Shown: in pieces, positions 24,722 through 34,625 of the stretch
How positions within the stretch are numbered: the first letter of the stretch is position 1
How the letters are laid out: every line of letters begins with the position of its first letter
Assembly: GCF_030694085.1 (NCBI RefSeq)
Contig: NZ_JAUXZE010000056.1
Coordinates: 124,001-188,000 of the forward strand
DNA from: Tabrizicola sp.
Lineage (GTDB): Bacteria; Pseudomonadota; Alphaproteobacteria; Rhodobacterales; Rhodobacteraceae
Length of the DNA stretch: 64,000 bases
Direction: 5' to 3'
Notes under the pieces: generated by a model
What the model was told of the DNA's origin: nothing
The model's input: only the letters and a program-made list of their open reading frames with translations
The model's database searches: none
Position numbers and translations under genes: made by a program

Positions 24722-24754
24722 GGTCCAGTGCCACCGGCGGGATCGGGTTCAGGA

Positions 24755-25282
24755 TCAGAACGGGATCTCGTCGTCCATGTCGGAGCGCGCCCCGCCGCCC
24801 GATGATGCGCCGCCGCGCCCGCCGCCAGACGCAGAGCCGCCGCCGTAGCCGCCACCTTGGCCACCGCCCTGGCCGCCCTCGTCATAGCCGCTGCGGTCCT
24901 CATAGCTGCCGCCACCGCCGCCGCCTTCGCCACGACCGCCGAGGAGGGTCAGGTTGCCATTGTAGGGGCGAAGCACGATTTCGGTCGTGTACTTGTCCTG
25001 CCCCGACTGGTCCTGCCATTTGCGGGTCTCCAGCGAGCCTTCAATATAGACCGTGCTGCCCTTCTTCAGGTACTGTTCGGCGATCTTGGCCAGCCCTTCG
25101 TTGAAGATTGCGACCGAATGCCATTCGGTCCGCTCCTTGCGTTCGCCCGATTGCTTGTCGCGCCAGGTTTCCGACGTGGCGATGCGCAGGTTCACCACCT
25201 TGCCGCCATTCTGGAAACTGCGCACCTCGGGATCGCGGCCGAGGTTGCCGATGATGATGACCTTGTTGACCGACCCCGCCAT
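24755..25282 (-). CDS. ssb: Single-stranded DNA-binding protein
   Basis: Coats single-stranded DNA during replication, repair and recombination. 175 residues: an OB fold at residues 1-110 ([60 protein letters not shown]), a Gly/Ser/Tyr-rich disordered linker (about 115-165), and the acidic protein-interaction tip DMDDEIPF. The linker's GGN codons create long out-of-frame readings that are not genes. Confidence 0.96.
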   Translation of the reverse strand: MAGSVNKVIIIGNLGRDPEVRSFQNGGKVVNLRIATSETWRDKQSGERKERTEWHSVAIFNEGLAKIAEQYLKKGSTVYIEGSLETRKWQDQSGQDKYTTEIVLRPYNGNLTLLGGRGEGGGGGGSYEDRSGYDEGGQGGGQGGGYGGGSASGGGRGGASSGGGARSDMDDEIPF

Positions 25283-25503
25283 GCGATTCTCCCTTGCAGA
25301 TGTCCCGGGCAGGTTCGCCGCGGATGGTTAACAAACCTATACCGTCCTTCCGGGCGGCTGCAACCAGAGCGTCGGCAGGGTCTGGCAGCAAGGACTGGCG
25401 GCAAGGTCTGGATTGCCGCCGAACTGCGGTCTGGAAAATCCGGGCGGAGAGGCTATAGTCACCGCCGATGCATCATAGGTGCGTGGGACAGGTGAAGGTC
25501 GGC

Positions 25504-26109
25504 ATGAGGATCGCAAGACGGCTGGCGGTGTCGGCCCTGATTGTCTGCGGCGCGTTGCCGGCGGGCGCCGAAGGGCTGAACCTCAGCGGCTCGACAAAGT
25601 CTCGCTCGGCGCTCTTCGAGTCTCAGGCCGACCTGATCGACCGGAAGCTGAAGAAGCAGTACTCGGGCTCGGTCAAGCACACACCGAAATACAAGAAGGG
25701 CGAAGAGACGGCGGCGGCTGAAGGCATCCCGGCCTATCGCGGCAGCTACAAGGGCGCCTATCTTGAGGTCGCCAAGGCGGCGGCGCGCAAGCATGGCGTG
25801 CCCGAGGACCTGTTCCTGCGGCTTGTGCAGCAAGAAAGCGGCTGGAATGTCGTGGCGGTGTCGTCCAAGGGTGCGACCGGACTGGCCCAACTGATGCCCG
25901 GAACGGCCGAGATCCTTGGCGTGGACATCTCGGACCCGGAGGCAAACCTGGAAGGCGGCGCGCGCTACCTGCGGATGATGTTCGACAAGTTCGGCACCTG
26001 GGAACTGGCCCTGGCGGCCTATAATGCCGGACCCGGAGCGGTCGAGGCCTACAACGGTATCCCGCCCTATGCCGAAACCGAGAATTACGTGAAAGCCATC
26101 CTCGGCTGA
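25504..26109 (+). CDS. Periplasmic lytic transglycosylase
   Basis: A 201-residue exported SLT-type transglycosylase that cuts peptidoglycan glycan strands. A signal peptide (MRIARRLAVSALIVCGALPAGA) is followed by a linker and the catalytic domain: Glu in LVQQESGWNVVAVSSKGATG (about residue 110), GLAQLMPGTAEILGV, GARYLRMMFDKFGTWELALA and AYNAGPGAVEAYNGIPP. These are the ES, GLMQ-like and AYNAG motifs of family 1. The ATG at 25504 is preferred since the upstream start at 25468 would bury the signal peptide. Confidence 0.92.
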   Translation: MRIARRLAVSALIVCGALPAGAEGLNLSGSTKSRSALFESQADLIDRKLKKQYSGSVKHTPKYKKGEETAAAEGIPAYRGSYKGAYLEVAKAAARKHGVPEDLFLRLVQQESGWNVVAVSSKGATGLAQLMPGTAEILGVDISDPEANLEGGARYLRMMFDKFGTWELALAAYNAGPGAVEAYNGIPPYAETENYVKAILG

Positions 26110-26114
26110 CGGAA

Positions 26115-26133
26115 GGTGGGCGGATCGCCCACC
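26115..26133. terminator. Hairpin between convergent genes
   Basis: GGTGGGCG-GAT-CGCCCACC, 8-bp stem, between the transglycosylase and the ABC ATPase stops. No T-run on either side, so termination is uncertain. A GGTGGGC/GCCCACCCTACG-type sequence is common between genes in GC-rich proteobacteria, so it may be a dispersed repeat. Confidence 0.5.
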
Positions 26134-26150
26134 CTACGCCTGCGCATCCC

Positions 26151-28250
26151 TTATTCGGCGGCGACCTTGATCACCGGCTCCATCTGGGCCAGCACATCAC
26201 GGCTGAGGTGGCACTTGACCTGATGCCCACCCTCCAGCACCTGCACCGGCGGAACCTCGGTTTCGCAAAGGTTGCCCGGCACCTGGGACTTCCAGCGGCA
26301 CCGGGTCTGGAACGGGCAACCCGGCGGCGGATTCATCGCGCTGGGGATATCGCCTTCCAGCACGATCCGTTTGCGGATGATCTTGGTGTCGGCAATGGGC
26401 ACGGCCGATAGCAGCGCTTCGGTGTAGGGGTGGTAGGGGGGCGCAAAGACCTGATCGGTCGTCCCCATTTCCACGACGTGCCCGAGGTACATGACCATGA
26501 CCCGATCCGACAGGTAGCGGACGATGGAAAGGTCGTGGCTGATGAACAGGAGCGTCGTCCTGTTCTCGCGCTGGATGTCCATCAGAAGATCGGTCACCGC
26601 CGCCTGGACACTGACGTCAAGCGCCGAGACAGGTTCGTCCGCCACCACCACCTTCGCGCCCCCGGCAAAGGCCCGTGCAATGCCGACGCGCTGCTTCTGG
26701 CCGCCCGAAAGTTGACGCGGCATCCGCTCGGCGAAGGCGCGGGGCAGTTTCACCAGGTCCAGAAGCTCCAGCATCCGGTCATGCCGTTCTGCGTCGGACT
26801 TACCATACTTGAAGATCTCGAGCGCGCGGATGATCTGGCGACCCACAGTCATCGACGGGTTCAGGGTATCGAAGGGGTTCTGGAAGACCATCTGCACCTG
26901 AGACACGGTGTCGGTGTTGCGCTTCTGGATCGGGGTGGATTGGACGTTTTCGTCAAAGAGCATGATCGAGCCCGAGGTCGCTGTCTCGAGCCCCATCAGA
27001 ACCTTGGCGAAGGTCGACTTGCCGCAACCGGATTCACCAACGATGGCCAGTGTTTCGCCTTCACGGGCCTCGAAGCTGAGCGTCTCGTTCGCCTTGACGA
27101 CTTTCTTGGCACCACCGCCGAAGGCCCCGCCCGAAACAGAGTAGTACTTCCGCAAGTCCTCCATCTTCAGGACGACCTTGCCGATCTCGGCCTTCTGCTT
27201 CACTTCACGCTTGGCGGGGGGCGCGGTCCAGTCGATCTCGCTCCAGCGCAAGCAGCGGGTCTCATGCCGGTCGCTGTCCGGGACCGGGTACATCGGCACG
27301 TCAGAGGCGTCGCACCGGCCTTTCTGGAAATAGTCGCAGCGCGGGCCGAAGTTGCAGCCGGGTGGGCGTTCGTGGGGCAGGGGGAAGTTGCCGGGGATCG
27401 AGATCAGGGGCCTTGCGTTCTTGTCGGCGCCGGGCAACGGGATCGAGCGGAAGAGCGCCTGGGTATAGGGGTGCCGCATCTCGTCAAAGACCTCGACGAC
27501 GTTCCCGGTCTCCACCGCCTCGCCGGAATACATGACGCAGATCCGGTCGCAGACATCCATCACCAGGCCAAGGTTGTGGCTGATGAACAGCATCGAGGTC
27601 CCGTATTTCTGCCCAAGTTCCTTGACCAGGTCGACAATCCCCGCTTCCACCGTCACGTCCAGCGCCGTGGTGGGTTCGTCCAGGATAAGGAGCGCAGGCT
27701 TGGCCATCAGCGCCATCGCAATGACGATGCGCTGCTGCTGGCCGCCGGACAGCTGGTGCGGGTAGGCATTGATGATTCGGTCAGGGTCTGGCAGCCGCAC
27801 ATCCGCGACGATTTCGCGCGCAAGTTTCCAGGCGGCGTCCTTCGACATGCCGGAATGAAGCATCGGCACTTCGGCAAGCTGCGCGCCGACCTTCATCGCC
27901 GGGTTCAGCGAGGCCATCGGCTCTTGGTAGATCATCGCGATTTCCGATCCGCGGATATGGCGCAGCTCTTCGTCGCTCATCCTTGCCAGGTCGCGGCCCT
28001 TGAACTTGATCGACCCCGAGACAATCCGGCCGTTCTTGCCCAGCTCGCGCATCACGCCCAGCGCGACCGTGGATTTGCCACAGCCGGACTCTCCGACCAG
28101 CCCCATCGCCTCGCCGGCCATCACGGTGCAGGAAAAGTCCATCACCGCCGGGATCTCCCGCAGGCGGGTGAAGAACGAGATCGAGAGATGTTCGATTTCC
28201 AGGATCGGCTGCGACGGATCCCAGGCGATGTCGGGGGCGACGGCTGTCAT
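26151..28250 (-). CDS. Peptide ABC transporter, fused tandem ATPase
   Basis: A 699-residue cytosolic energising subunit with two full ATPase domains, equivalent to DppD plus DppF. Domain 1 (about 15-335): Walker A GLVGESGCGKST, signature LSGGQQQR, Walker B ALLILDEP. Domain 2 (about 360-690): AIVGESGCGKST, LSGGQKQR, VVVADEP. Each is followed by the oligopeptide-transporter C-terminal cysteine cluster (GCNFGPRCDYFQKGRCD; GCPFQTRCRW). It is the last gene of the operon, four bases after the permease gene. Confidence 0.94.
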   Translation of the reverse strand: MTAVAPDIAWDPSQPILEIEHLSISFFTRLREIPAVMDFSCTVMAGEAMGLVGESGCGKSTVALGVMRELGKNGRIVSGSIKFKGRDLARMSDEELRHIRGSEIAMIYQEPMASLNPAMKVGAQLAEVPMLHSGMSKDAAWKLAREIVADVRLPDPDRIINAYPHQLSGGQQQRIVIAMALMAKPALLILDEPTTALDVTVEAGIVDLVKELGQKYGTSMLFISHNLGLVMDVCDRICVMYSGEAVETGNVVEVFDEMRHPYTQALFRSIPLPGADKNARPLISIPGNFPLPHERPPGCNFGPRCDYFQKGRCDASDVPMYPVPDSDRHETRCLRWSEIDWTAPPAKREVKQKAEIGKVVLKMEDLRKYYSVSGGAFGGGAKKVVKANETLSFEAREGETLAIVGESGCGKSTFAKVLMGLETATSGSIMLFDENVQSTPIQKRNTDTVSQVQMVFQNPFDTLNPSMTVGRQIIRALEIFKYGKSDAERHDRMLELLDLVKLPRAFAERMPRQLSGGQKQRVGIARAFAGGAKVVVADEPVSALDVSVQAAVTDLLMDIQRENRTTLLFISHDLSIVRYLSDRVMVMYLGHVVEMGTTDQVFAPPYHPYTEALLSAVPIADTKIIRKRIVLEGDIPSAMNPPPGCPFQTRCRWKSQVPGNLCETEVPPVQVLEGGHQVKCHLSRDVLAQMEPVIKVAAE

Positions 28251-28254
28251 GGCA

Positions 28255-29664
28255 TCAATCCTTCAGGCTTTCTTCGCGCAGGCCGTCGGCAAGGAGATTC
28301 AGGCCGAGGACCAGGCTCATGAGGGCAAGGGCTGGCGCAAGCGCCGGATGCGGGAAGAGGTTCAGAAGCTTCCGCCCGTCGTCGATGGTCGAGCCCCAGT
28401 CGGGGCTGTCGGGCGACACGCCAAGGCCGAAGAAGCCAAGCGTCCCGAGCAGGATCGTGGTGTAGCCGATGCGCAGGCAGAAGTCCACGATCAGCGGGCC
28501 GCGGGCATTGGGCAGGATCTCCCACAGCATGATGTACCAGGGGCCCTCGCCGCGGGTCTGGCCCGCCGCCACGTAGTCGCGCGCCTTGATGTCCATGACC
28601 AGGCCGCGGACGATACGGAAGACGCCGGGCGAGTTCACGAACACGACCGAGACGAAGACGTTCAGCATGTTCGGCTCCATCGACCAGACGCCGAGGGGGT
28701 CCATGTTGAAAGCAAGGCCGGAATAGGCCCAGAGGCCGAGGACGAGCGTGATCCCGACGTAGAGGTTCCGTTGCGGCGGGTTGGTGTAGTAACGGCTGTT
28801 CCACAGGACGGTCAGAAAGATGATCGGGAACAGGAAGAGAAGCCCAGCCAGGACGATCGGGATGCCGGTGTCGCGGATCTCGGGGGTGACGAGCAGATAG
28901 AAGAGCAGGATCACCGGGAAGGCCAGAACCAGGTTCGCCAGGAACGAGATGAAGGTATCCAGCTTGCCGCCAAAATAGCCTGCCGGCAGGCCAAGGGTAA
29001 TGCCGACCATGAAGGCGAACAGGGTTGCGGCGGGGGCGATCTTCAGGACCTCGCGCGCGCCCATCACCATGCGGCTGAAGACGTCGCGAGCCAGGTGGTC
29101 CCCGCCTAGAAGATACCAGCCATAGGCGCTTTCGGGCGCAGCGATACCTGGGACCTTGTTCTTCAGGCCGGAAAGCTGTGCGAAGGGGTCCTGAGTAATG
29201 ATCATATCGGCGAAGATCGCGGTAAAAACCCAGAACATGACGATGGCAAAGCCGATCATCCCCACGGTCGAATCGAAAAGCTTGCCGTAAAGCCCAAGCC
29301 TGCGGCGGAAGCGAAGCGACAGCACGAAGGTTGCAGCCAAGGCCAGCCACACGGGCCAGAACCGCACTGCCATTGATCCCAGGATTCCGGCCTCGACCTG
29401 CGAGGGCATCACCGCGCCTGCCGCAAGGGTCAGTAGGACCGCGCCCAGGGCGGCAAGAAAACTGTAGCGGATGGCCAAGCTTGCAAACAGCCCGGGCGTG
29501 CGTGCTGCGATGGTGCCGTCAGGCCCCGGCAGGCGGGGCACATCGAGGCCCGCAAGGACGAAAAGCAGCTTGGCAACCAATGCCAGCATCAGCACCAGCA
29601 CCGCGATTTGCATGACGGGCAGAAGCACCGTGCCCGCCGATCCCGTCCAGGTCAGTTGGTCCAT
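28255..29664 (-). CDS. Peptide ABC transporter permease (DppC-type, long N terminus)
   Basis: A 469-residue inner membrane permease. The C-terminal part is a standard DppC-like BPD_transp_1 domain, with the EAA loop YVAAGQTRGEGPWYIMLWEI. DppC proteins are usually near 300 residues; here an extra N-terminal region of about 130 residues adds three or four hydrophobic helices (VMQIAVLVLMLALVAKLLFV, YSFLAALGAVLLTLAAGAVM, FWPVWLALAATFVLSLRF). A long periplasmic or cytosolic insert with NSRYYTNPPQRNLYVG also looks unusual. Confidence 0.9.
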   Translation of the reverse strand: MDQLTWTGSAGTVLLPVMQIAVLVLMLALVAKLLFVLAGLDVPRLPGPDGTIAARTPGLFASLAIRYSFLAALGAVLLTLAAGAVMPSQVEAGILGSMAVRFWPVWLALAATFVLSLRFRRRLGLYGKLFDSTVGMIGFAIVMFWVFTAIFADMIITQDPFAQLSGLKNKVPGIAAPESAYGWYLLGGDHLARDVFSRMVMGAREVLKIAPAATLFAFMVGITLGLPAGYFGGKLDTFISFLANLVLAFPVILLFYLLVTPEIRDTGIPIVLAGLLFLFPIIFLTVLWNSRYYTNPPQRNLYVGITLVLGLWAYSGLAFNMDPLGVWSMEPNMLNVFVSVVFVNSPGVFRIVRGLVMDIKARDYVAAGQTRGEGPWYIMLWEILPNARGPLIVDFCLRIGYTTILLGTLGFFGLGVSPDSPDWGSTIDDGRKLLNLFPHPALAPALALMSLVLGLNLLADGLREESLKD

Positions 29665-29677
29665 GACGCGCCCTCCC

Positions 29678-30766
29678 TCAGGCCAGCCGGATGCGGGGGT
29701 TCAGGAAGACATAGCCGATGTCCGAAATCAGCTGGGTCAGCAGGACGACGACCACGGCCACGACCGAACAGGCCAGGAGAAGCGGGATGTCGTTGTTCGA
29801 GGCCGCCTGAACCAGCGTCCAGCCAAAGCCCTTGTAGTTGAAAAGGCTCTCCACGATCACCACACCGTTCAAAAGCCAGGGGAACTGCAGCATGATCACG
29901 GTAAAGGGTGCAATCAGTGCGTTCCGCAGCGCATGGCGCATGACCACGGTGCGGAAAGGCACGCCTTTCAGCCGAGCGGTGCGGATGTATTGCTGGGTCA
30001 TCACCTCGGTCATCGAGGCGCGGGTCATCCGGGCAATGTAGCCGATACCGTAAAGCGCGATTGTCATCACCGGCAGGGTGAAGTTCCAGAAGGTGATGTC
30101 GTCCATCGCCGAAGTGGCCGATGCAAGGAATAGGGTCTTCTTCGGCTCGATCAGCCCGTATTCGGCCAGGATCGGCGAGATGCCGGTGGCCGCCGTGGCA
30201 AACAGCGCCACAAGGACGACGCCCGAAACATATTCCGGCGTGGCGGTCGAGGCGATGGAGAAGGTCGAAAGCGTCCGGTCCGTCGCCGAACCTTCGCGCA
30301 TCCCCGACAGCACGCCCAAGATCAGCGAGGTCGGGACCATGACCAGCATCACCGCAAGCATCAGCCAGCCGGTCGCGGCAAGCTTGTCGCCCAGCGAAGC
30401 CATCACGGGCGTCTTGAAGAACGTCGAAAAGCCCCAGTTGCCTTGCAGCAGCCCGCAGTAATCGGGCGCAGCAGCAGCGTCCTGACCTATTGCGAAGCAG
30501 CGACCGCGCATCTGGCCCTTCTCATCGGTGTAGGTCCAGCCAGGGACCACGCCAAGCCATTGACCGTAGCGCAGGAAGACCGAACCGGAGTGGCCGTTCT
30601 GGGCGATCCAGTCTTGGACTGCCTCTTCGGTCATGCGCACGGACCCTTCGGTCCGGGCCAGCTTTTCCAGGTTGGGCTGCAGGTTTGTCAGGTAGAAGAC
30701 CACAAAGGTCAGGGCGATGGCGGTCAACAGCATGACCCCAAGACGCCGCAGCACGAACAATCCCAT
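29678..30766 (-). CDS. Peptide ABC transporter permease (DppB-type)
   Basis: A 362-residue inner membrane permease. It begins with the DppB-typical MGLFVLRRLGVMLLTAIALT helix, has a periplasmic loop of about 100 residues, then the five-helix transport core with EAA loop region QQYIRTARLKGVPFRTVVMRHALRNAL. It forms the channel with the DppC-type partner, 13 bases downstream. A strong hairpin separates it from the binding-protein gene upstream. Confidence 0.93.
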   Translation of the reverse strand: MGLFVLRRLGVMLLTAIALTFVVFYLTNLQPNLEKLARTEGSVRMTEEAVQDWIAQNGHSGSVFLRYGQWLGVVPGWTYTDEKGQMRGRCFAIGQDAAAAPDYCGLLQGNWGFSTFFKTPVMASLGDKLAATGWLMLAVMLVMVPTSLILGVLSGMREGSATDRTLSTFSIASTATPEYVSGVVLVALFATAATGISPILAEYGLIEPKKTLFLASATSAMDDITFWNFTLPVMTIALYGIGYIARMTRASMTEVMTQQYIRTARLKGVPFRTVVMRHALRNALIAPFTVIMLQFPWLLNGVVIVESLFNYKGFGWTLVQAASNNDIPLLLACSVVAVVVVLLTQLISDIGYVFLNPRIRLA

Positions 30767-30800
30767 GCCGGTCCCCTCGATTTCGGTAAATGCCCCCGGT

Positions 30801-30825
30801 AAGGGGCGCGACGGGCGCGCCCCTT
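30801..30825 (-). other. Intercistronic hairpin between binding-protein and permease genes
   Basis: AAGGGGCGCG (30801-30810) pairs with CGCGCCCCTT (30816-30825), 10 bp, 5-base loop, without a T-run. Hairpins in this position commonly protect the upstream mRNA, raising binding-protein level over permeases. That role is inferred. Confidence 0.65.
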
Positions 30826-30850
30826 GTTAGTTCTTAGCCGGTCTCGGCGA

Positions 30851-32485
30851 TCAGGCCATCGACCACTTGTAGTGGTGGTGCTCGAACGCGGGATGATGCT
30901 CGAGGCCGGCGTAGCCGTCCTTGTGGTGGCTGAACAACGACCGCGAGAACGGGTTGATGATATAGCCTTCATCCTGAAGGATCGTGCACATCTGCACCAT
31001 CAGCTCACGCCGCTGGTCGGCATCGGCCAGCGACAGGGCCTTGGCCATCAGCGCATCGAACTCGGGGTTGGCCATCGCGGTTTCGTTCCACGAGCCGGTC
31101 GAGGTGTAGGCGAGGCTCATGTTCTGAACGGCGAGCGGACGGTGGTTCCAGGTCGTGGACGAGAACGGATACTTCTGCCAGTCGTTCCAGAACGTCGAGC
31201 CCGGCATGACCGTGTGCTTGATGTTCATGCCCGCGTCCTTCAGCTGGGCCTGAACCGCAGCCGTGGTCGCCGCTTCCCAGCCGTCGTCCAGCGAGATCAC
31301 TTCGAACTGGGCGTCCTTCAGGCCAGCGGCTTCCAGCGCCGGCATCAGACCCGCCGGGTTGATGGTCTGCGCGGGCAGCGTCGGGTATTCCGGGTGGATC
31401 GGGAACGCGTGGTGGTTCTCGCCGGTCTTGCCCAGGTTGTTGTAGCCCAGTTCCAGCACGACATTCGGGTCGACCGCCAACTGAACCGCCGAGCGCACGG
31501 CCTTGTCCTTGTAGAGGTCCGAGGACGAGTTCATCCGCACCACGATGGTCGAGGCGGTAGTAAGCTCTTCCTTCACCAATTCCATGCCATCAAGGATGTC
31601 GATGAATTCACCGACTGATTCATAGTTTGCGTCCACCTCGTCCGAGGAGAAGAGCGCAACCATTGCGGCCGGGTCGGTTCCGAAGTCGACATAGGTGATC
31701 TCGTCCAGTGGTGCCGTGCCACCCCACCAGGTGTGGTTCGGCGCGCGGACCAGAACCGCCTTCTGGCCAACCGAGACTTCCTGCGGGATGTATGGGCCGG
31801 TGCCGATCGGGTTCGACGCCGGGTCCTGGCCGTCCTGGAAGGATGAGTGCACGACGGCGGCCGGATAGTCCGAGAGGTTCGCCACGATCGCGATGTCCGA
31901 CGCGGTCAGGTTCAGTTGCACGGTCGAGTCGTCAAGCTTGACGACGGCGCCTTCGCGCATCGTCTTTGTCGCTTCGTCCACCAGGCCGGTGAAGCGCGAT
32001 GCCATCGCGTTGCCCTCGACGTTGCCGTCGGTCCAGCGGGCAAAGTTGCGCACCACGTCGTCAGCGGTGAAGGGCTCGCCGTTGTTCCAGGTCACGCCCT
32101 GGCGGACCTTCAGCGTGTATTGTGTCGCGTCGGCGTTGGCTTCCCAGCTTTCCAGCAACCGGCCTTCGAACGAGCCGTCATTGTTGTACTGGATCAGATA
32201 TTCCAGCCATCCCCGGTAGATGTTGGCGATCTGCGGCCAGTCGGCCAGCCGCGGGTCCTTGGTGCCCTTCACTTCCATCGCGACGCGGATCTTGCCGCCG
32301 ACCTTGGCCTCCTGGGCCTGGGCCGGAGCGGGCAGACCGATCAGGCCATAGGCCGCTGCGGCCGAAACCCCAAGCGCGGTCGTGCGGGTCAGGAATTCGC
32401 GACGGCTGAGTTTGCCTTCAGCGTATTCAGCAACGTACATCTTCGCGGCCGAGTGGACCTCGGCCTCGTGGATCATGTCTTTCAT
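30851..32485 (-). CDS. Peptide ABC transporter substrate-binding protein (Tat signal)
   Basis: A 544-residue periplasmic binding protein of the oligopeptide/dipeptide SBP_bac_5 family. The Tat motif SRREFL (about residues 27-32) is followed by a hydrophobic stretch ending in APAQAQ. The signal is preceded by an unusual hydrophilic 26-residue lead. The mature part shows LKVRQGVTWNNGEPFTADDV and the WNHRPLAVQNMSLAYTSTGS region. The ATG at 32485 follows GGGAGA by 6 bases. The ligand is unknown. First gene of the transporter operon. Confidence 0.93.
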   Translation of the reverse strand: MKDMIHEAEVHSAAKMYVAEYAEGKLSRREFLTRTTALGVSAAAAYGLIGLPAPAQAQEAKVGGKIRVAMEVKGTKDPRLADWPQIANIYRGWLEYLIQYNNDGSFEGRLLESWEANADATQYTLKVRQGVTWNNGEPFTADDVVRNFARWTDGNVEGNAMASRFTGLVDEATKTMREGAVVKLDDSTVQLNLTASDIAIVANLSDYPAAVVHSSFQDGQDPASNPIGTGPYIPQEVSVGQKAVLVRAPNHTWWGGTAPLDEITYVDFGTDPAAMVALFSSDEVDANYESVGEFIDILDGMELVKEELTTASTIVVRMNSSSDLYKDKAVRSAVQLAVDPNVVLELGYNNLGKTGENHHAFPIHPEYPTLPAQTINPAGLMPALEAAGLKDAQFEVISLDDGWEAATTAAVQAQLKDAGMNIKHTVMPGSTFWNDWQKYPFSSTTWNHRPLAVQNMSLAYTSTGSWNETAMANPEFDALMAKALSLADADQRRELMVQMCTILQDEGYIINPFSRSLFSHHKDGYAGLEHHPAFEHHHYKWSMA

Positions 32486-32702
32486 TCTGGTCTCCCTGGT
32501 CAGATTCTTTTTCATTGGTTGTGGTGACGCGAGACCTCTTGCTGACTGAGCGGTGATACCGGTCCAGACAGCACGCTCTACCCGCGCACCCCCATATCCA
32601 TTGCGCATTTTTTTCAATCAGGCGTCAACGACTGGTTTCGACTGATGGCATCCAAAAGCGACATCTTCAGGTCGATTTTTTTACCCGCAGGACAAATATT
32701 CG

Positions 32703-33503
32703 TCAGCCGGCGCGGCGGAAGGCTGACGGCGATTTCCCGGTCAGATGCTGGAAGGCGCGGGTGAAGTAGGCCGGGGAATTGAAGCCCAGTTGTTCTGCGA
32801 TCTTGCCGACCGGGACCTTCGTCTCGGCCAGAAGCTTGCGGGCTTCGAAAATCCGGCGGTCCTGCAGCAGCGCCGACGCCGACCGACCGCAGGCGGCATT
32901 GCAGCAGCGCGTCAGATGCGTGGGGGTAACTCCCAGTGCGGCGGCAAAGTCAGCCACGTTCATTCCGGTGCGAAAGTTCCGTTCCAAAAGCGCGGTGTAG
33001 CGGGCCACAAGCCGTCGAGTCGCATCCTGGCGCGGGCTTTCCAGGGGGTCGGCCTTCCGCGCCTGCCTTTCCAGCCAGACACCCAGCAGCCCAACATAGG
33101 CCTCGGTCGCGCGTTCATGGGCGGGCGTGTCGCTTTCCAGTTCGCGCAGGATCGAATCAAGCAGGACGTTGACCTCTTGCTGGGCATGGACCTCGCGGAT
33201 GCGCAGATGCAGCGGGGATTTCGGCAGCACGACCTTCGGATCGCGCCCAAAAAAGACTGCCGTGCCGAAAACCTGCGGCCCGGCCTCGAAGCCATGCATG
33301 ACGCCGGCGGGGATGAAGACCGCATTATGTGCTGTGTATCCGCGGGTCACCCCCGAGATCGTGATCCGTCCCTGGCCCTTTGTGAACCACAGCAGGCAAG
33401 GCTCGGACAGGGAACGCATGGCTTCGACACGCCATCGACCGCCAGCGGCAAGACGCGGGATCGCAACAAGACGAAGCTGCGAGGCAGGGGCGGACTTCAA
33501 CAT
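32703..33503 (-). CDS. AraC-family transcriptional regulator
   Basis: A 266-residue AraC-type regulator. An N-terminal cupin-like sensing region (GRITISGVTRGYTAHNAVFI, PAGVMHGFEAG) is followed by a C-terminal double helix-turn-helix (about residues 170-266): MNVADFAAALGVTPTHLTRC and KLLAETKVPVGKIAEQLGFN, then SPAYFTRAFQHLTGKSPSAF. It stands directly upstream of the peptide transporter on the same strand, which makes it a likely regulator of that operon. The ATG at 33503 is preferred; 33557 is possible. Confidence 0.88.
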   Translation of the reverse strand: MLKSAPASQLRLVAIPRLAAGGRWRVEAMRSLSEPCLLWFTKGQGRITISGVTRGYTAHNAVFIPAGVMHGFEAGPQVFGTAVFFGRDPKVVLPKSPLHLRIREVHAQQEVNVLLDSILRELESDTPAHERATEAYVGLLGVWLERQARKADPLESPRQDATRRLVARYTALLERNFRTGMNVADFAAALGVTPTHLTRCCNAACGRSASALLQDRRIFEARKLLAETKVPVGKIAEQLGFNSPAYFTRAFQHLTGKSPSAFRRAG

Positions 33504-33678
33504 GACGGAGCGGATCCTGTGGCAGAGGCGCTGGCCTGTCCAGTAAAGCAGGGGCAAGGGGGCAACCCAAGCAAAATTCGCCGGTGCCGGACCGAGTTGT
33601 CCACCGATGTTCCATTATCTTGTGTAAAAGCCTGTGGATAAGCGGAAAGCCGCCACAACTACGGCGTGCAAGCCTTTG

Positions 33679-34545
33679 TCAGGGAAGCAAAACCTGCTGC
33701 CACGGCTTCATGTTCGATCTGAACCAGGTCCGCTGCCGCTTGGCATATTGCCGACTGCCCAGCGTCGCCGCAGCGGTAGCGTCGAACAGGGTCATCTCCC
33801 CCCGGAGATGCGCGATCAGTTCCGGCCCGCCAATGGCCTTCGATGAGGGTCGCCTTGGATCCCAGCCGATCAGGTTTCCCCGTGCTTCATCCACTGCCCC
33901 TTCGGTCAGCATCTGGGTGAAGCGGCGATCGATCCGGGCGTTCAGCCAGTCTACATCGGGCACCAGAACCAGCGCCTCGGCCTGCGACACTGGCAGGATA
34001 GGCGATGGCGTGTCGTCTTGCCACGAGGCAAGACCGCGTCCCGTCGCGCGCCAGACTTCCCAGGCGCGCTGAATACGAACTGGGTTCATCTGGTCGATCC
34101 GGGCGATGGTGGCGGGATCGAGTTCTGTCAGAAGGGCAGCGTGGCCTTCAACGGCCAGGCGGGCGTCCGCTTCGCTGCGGACCGCGGGCGGGATCTCGGG
34201 CACCTGGGCCAGGCCCCGGGTCAAAGCGTTGAAATACAAGCCGGTTCCACCGACGATCACGACAGGACGGTCAAGAAGCGGACCCACATCGCGCAACCAG
34301 TGCCCGACAGAGTAGGCCGTATCGCGCGCAACGTGGCCATACAAGGCATGGGGCAGGGCCACCTCGTCTTCACGGGAAGGTCGGGCGGTCAGAATACGCC
34401 AGTTCTCATAAACCTGCAGCGCGTCCGCATTGACGATCAGGCGGCCATCCCGTGCGGCAAGCTCCATCGCAAGAGCCGATTTGCCGCTGGCCGTGGGGCC
34501 TGCCAGCAGCACCGGTGCGTCACGCGATATGGTGTCGATCCGCAT
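33679..34545 (-). CDS. miaA: tRNA dimethylallyltransferase
   Basis: Adds dimethylallyl to A37 of tRNAs reading UNN codons. 288 residues. P-loop [18 protein letters not shown] at residues 13-30, [19 protein letters not shown] (the D-x-x-Q-x-Y motif), [18 protein letters not shown] and the C-terminal [11 protein letters not shown] tRNA-binding motif are intact. The ATG at 34545 gives the family N terminus. It is divergent from pyrH with an 80-base gap. Confidence 0.94.
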   Translation of the reverse strand: MRIDTISRDAPVLLAGPTASGKSALAMELAARDGRLIVNADALQVYENWRILTARPSREDEVALPHALYGHVARDTAYSVGHWLRDVGPLLDRPVVIVGGTGLYFNALTRGLAQVPEIPPAVRSEADARLAVEGHAALLTELDPATIARIDQMNPVRIQRAWEVWRATGRGLASWQDDTPSPILPVSQAEALVLVPDVDWLNARIDRRFTQMLTEGAVDEARGNLIGWDPRRPSSKAIGGPELIAHLRGEMTLFDATAAATLGSRQYAKRQRTWFRSNMKPWQQVLLP

Positions 34546-34625
34546 CCGAACTCCGGTTGAACCTCCCGCGGTTTTGCGACATTTTGCGGCCCAGTCCAAA
34601 CAAGAAAACGATATGCAGGGGTCCC

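Noticed and set aside
26430..28322. Open frame of 630 codons opposite the fused ATPase gene
   Set aside because: Antisense shadow, rich in His/Arg/Gln with no domain.
33597..33641. DnaA-box-like sequences (TTGTCCACC and TGTGGATAA) upstream of miaA as a possible origin
   Set aside because: Only one perfect box, no AT-rich unwinding region and none of the usual origin neighbours (dnaA, hemE, parAB). Perfect 9-mers of this kind are expected by chance at this window size.
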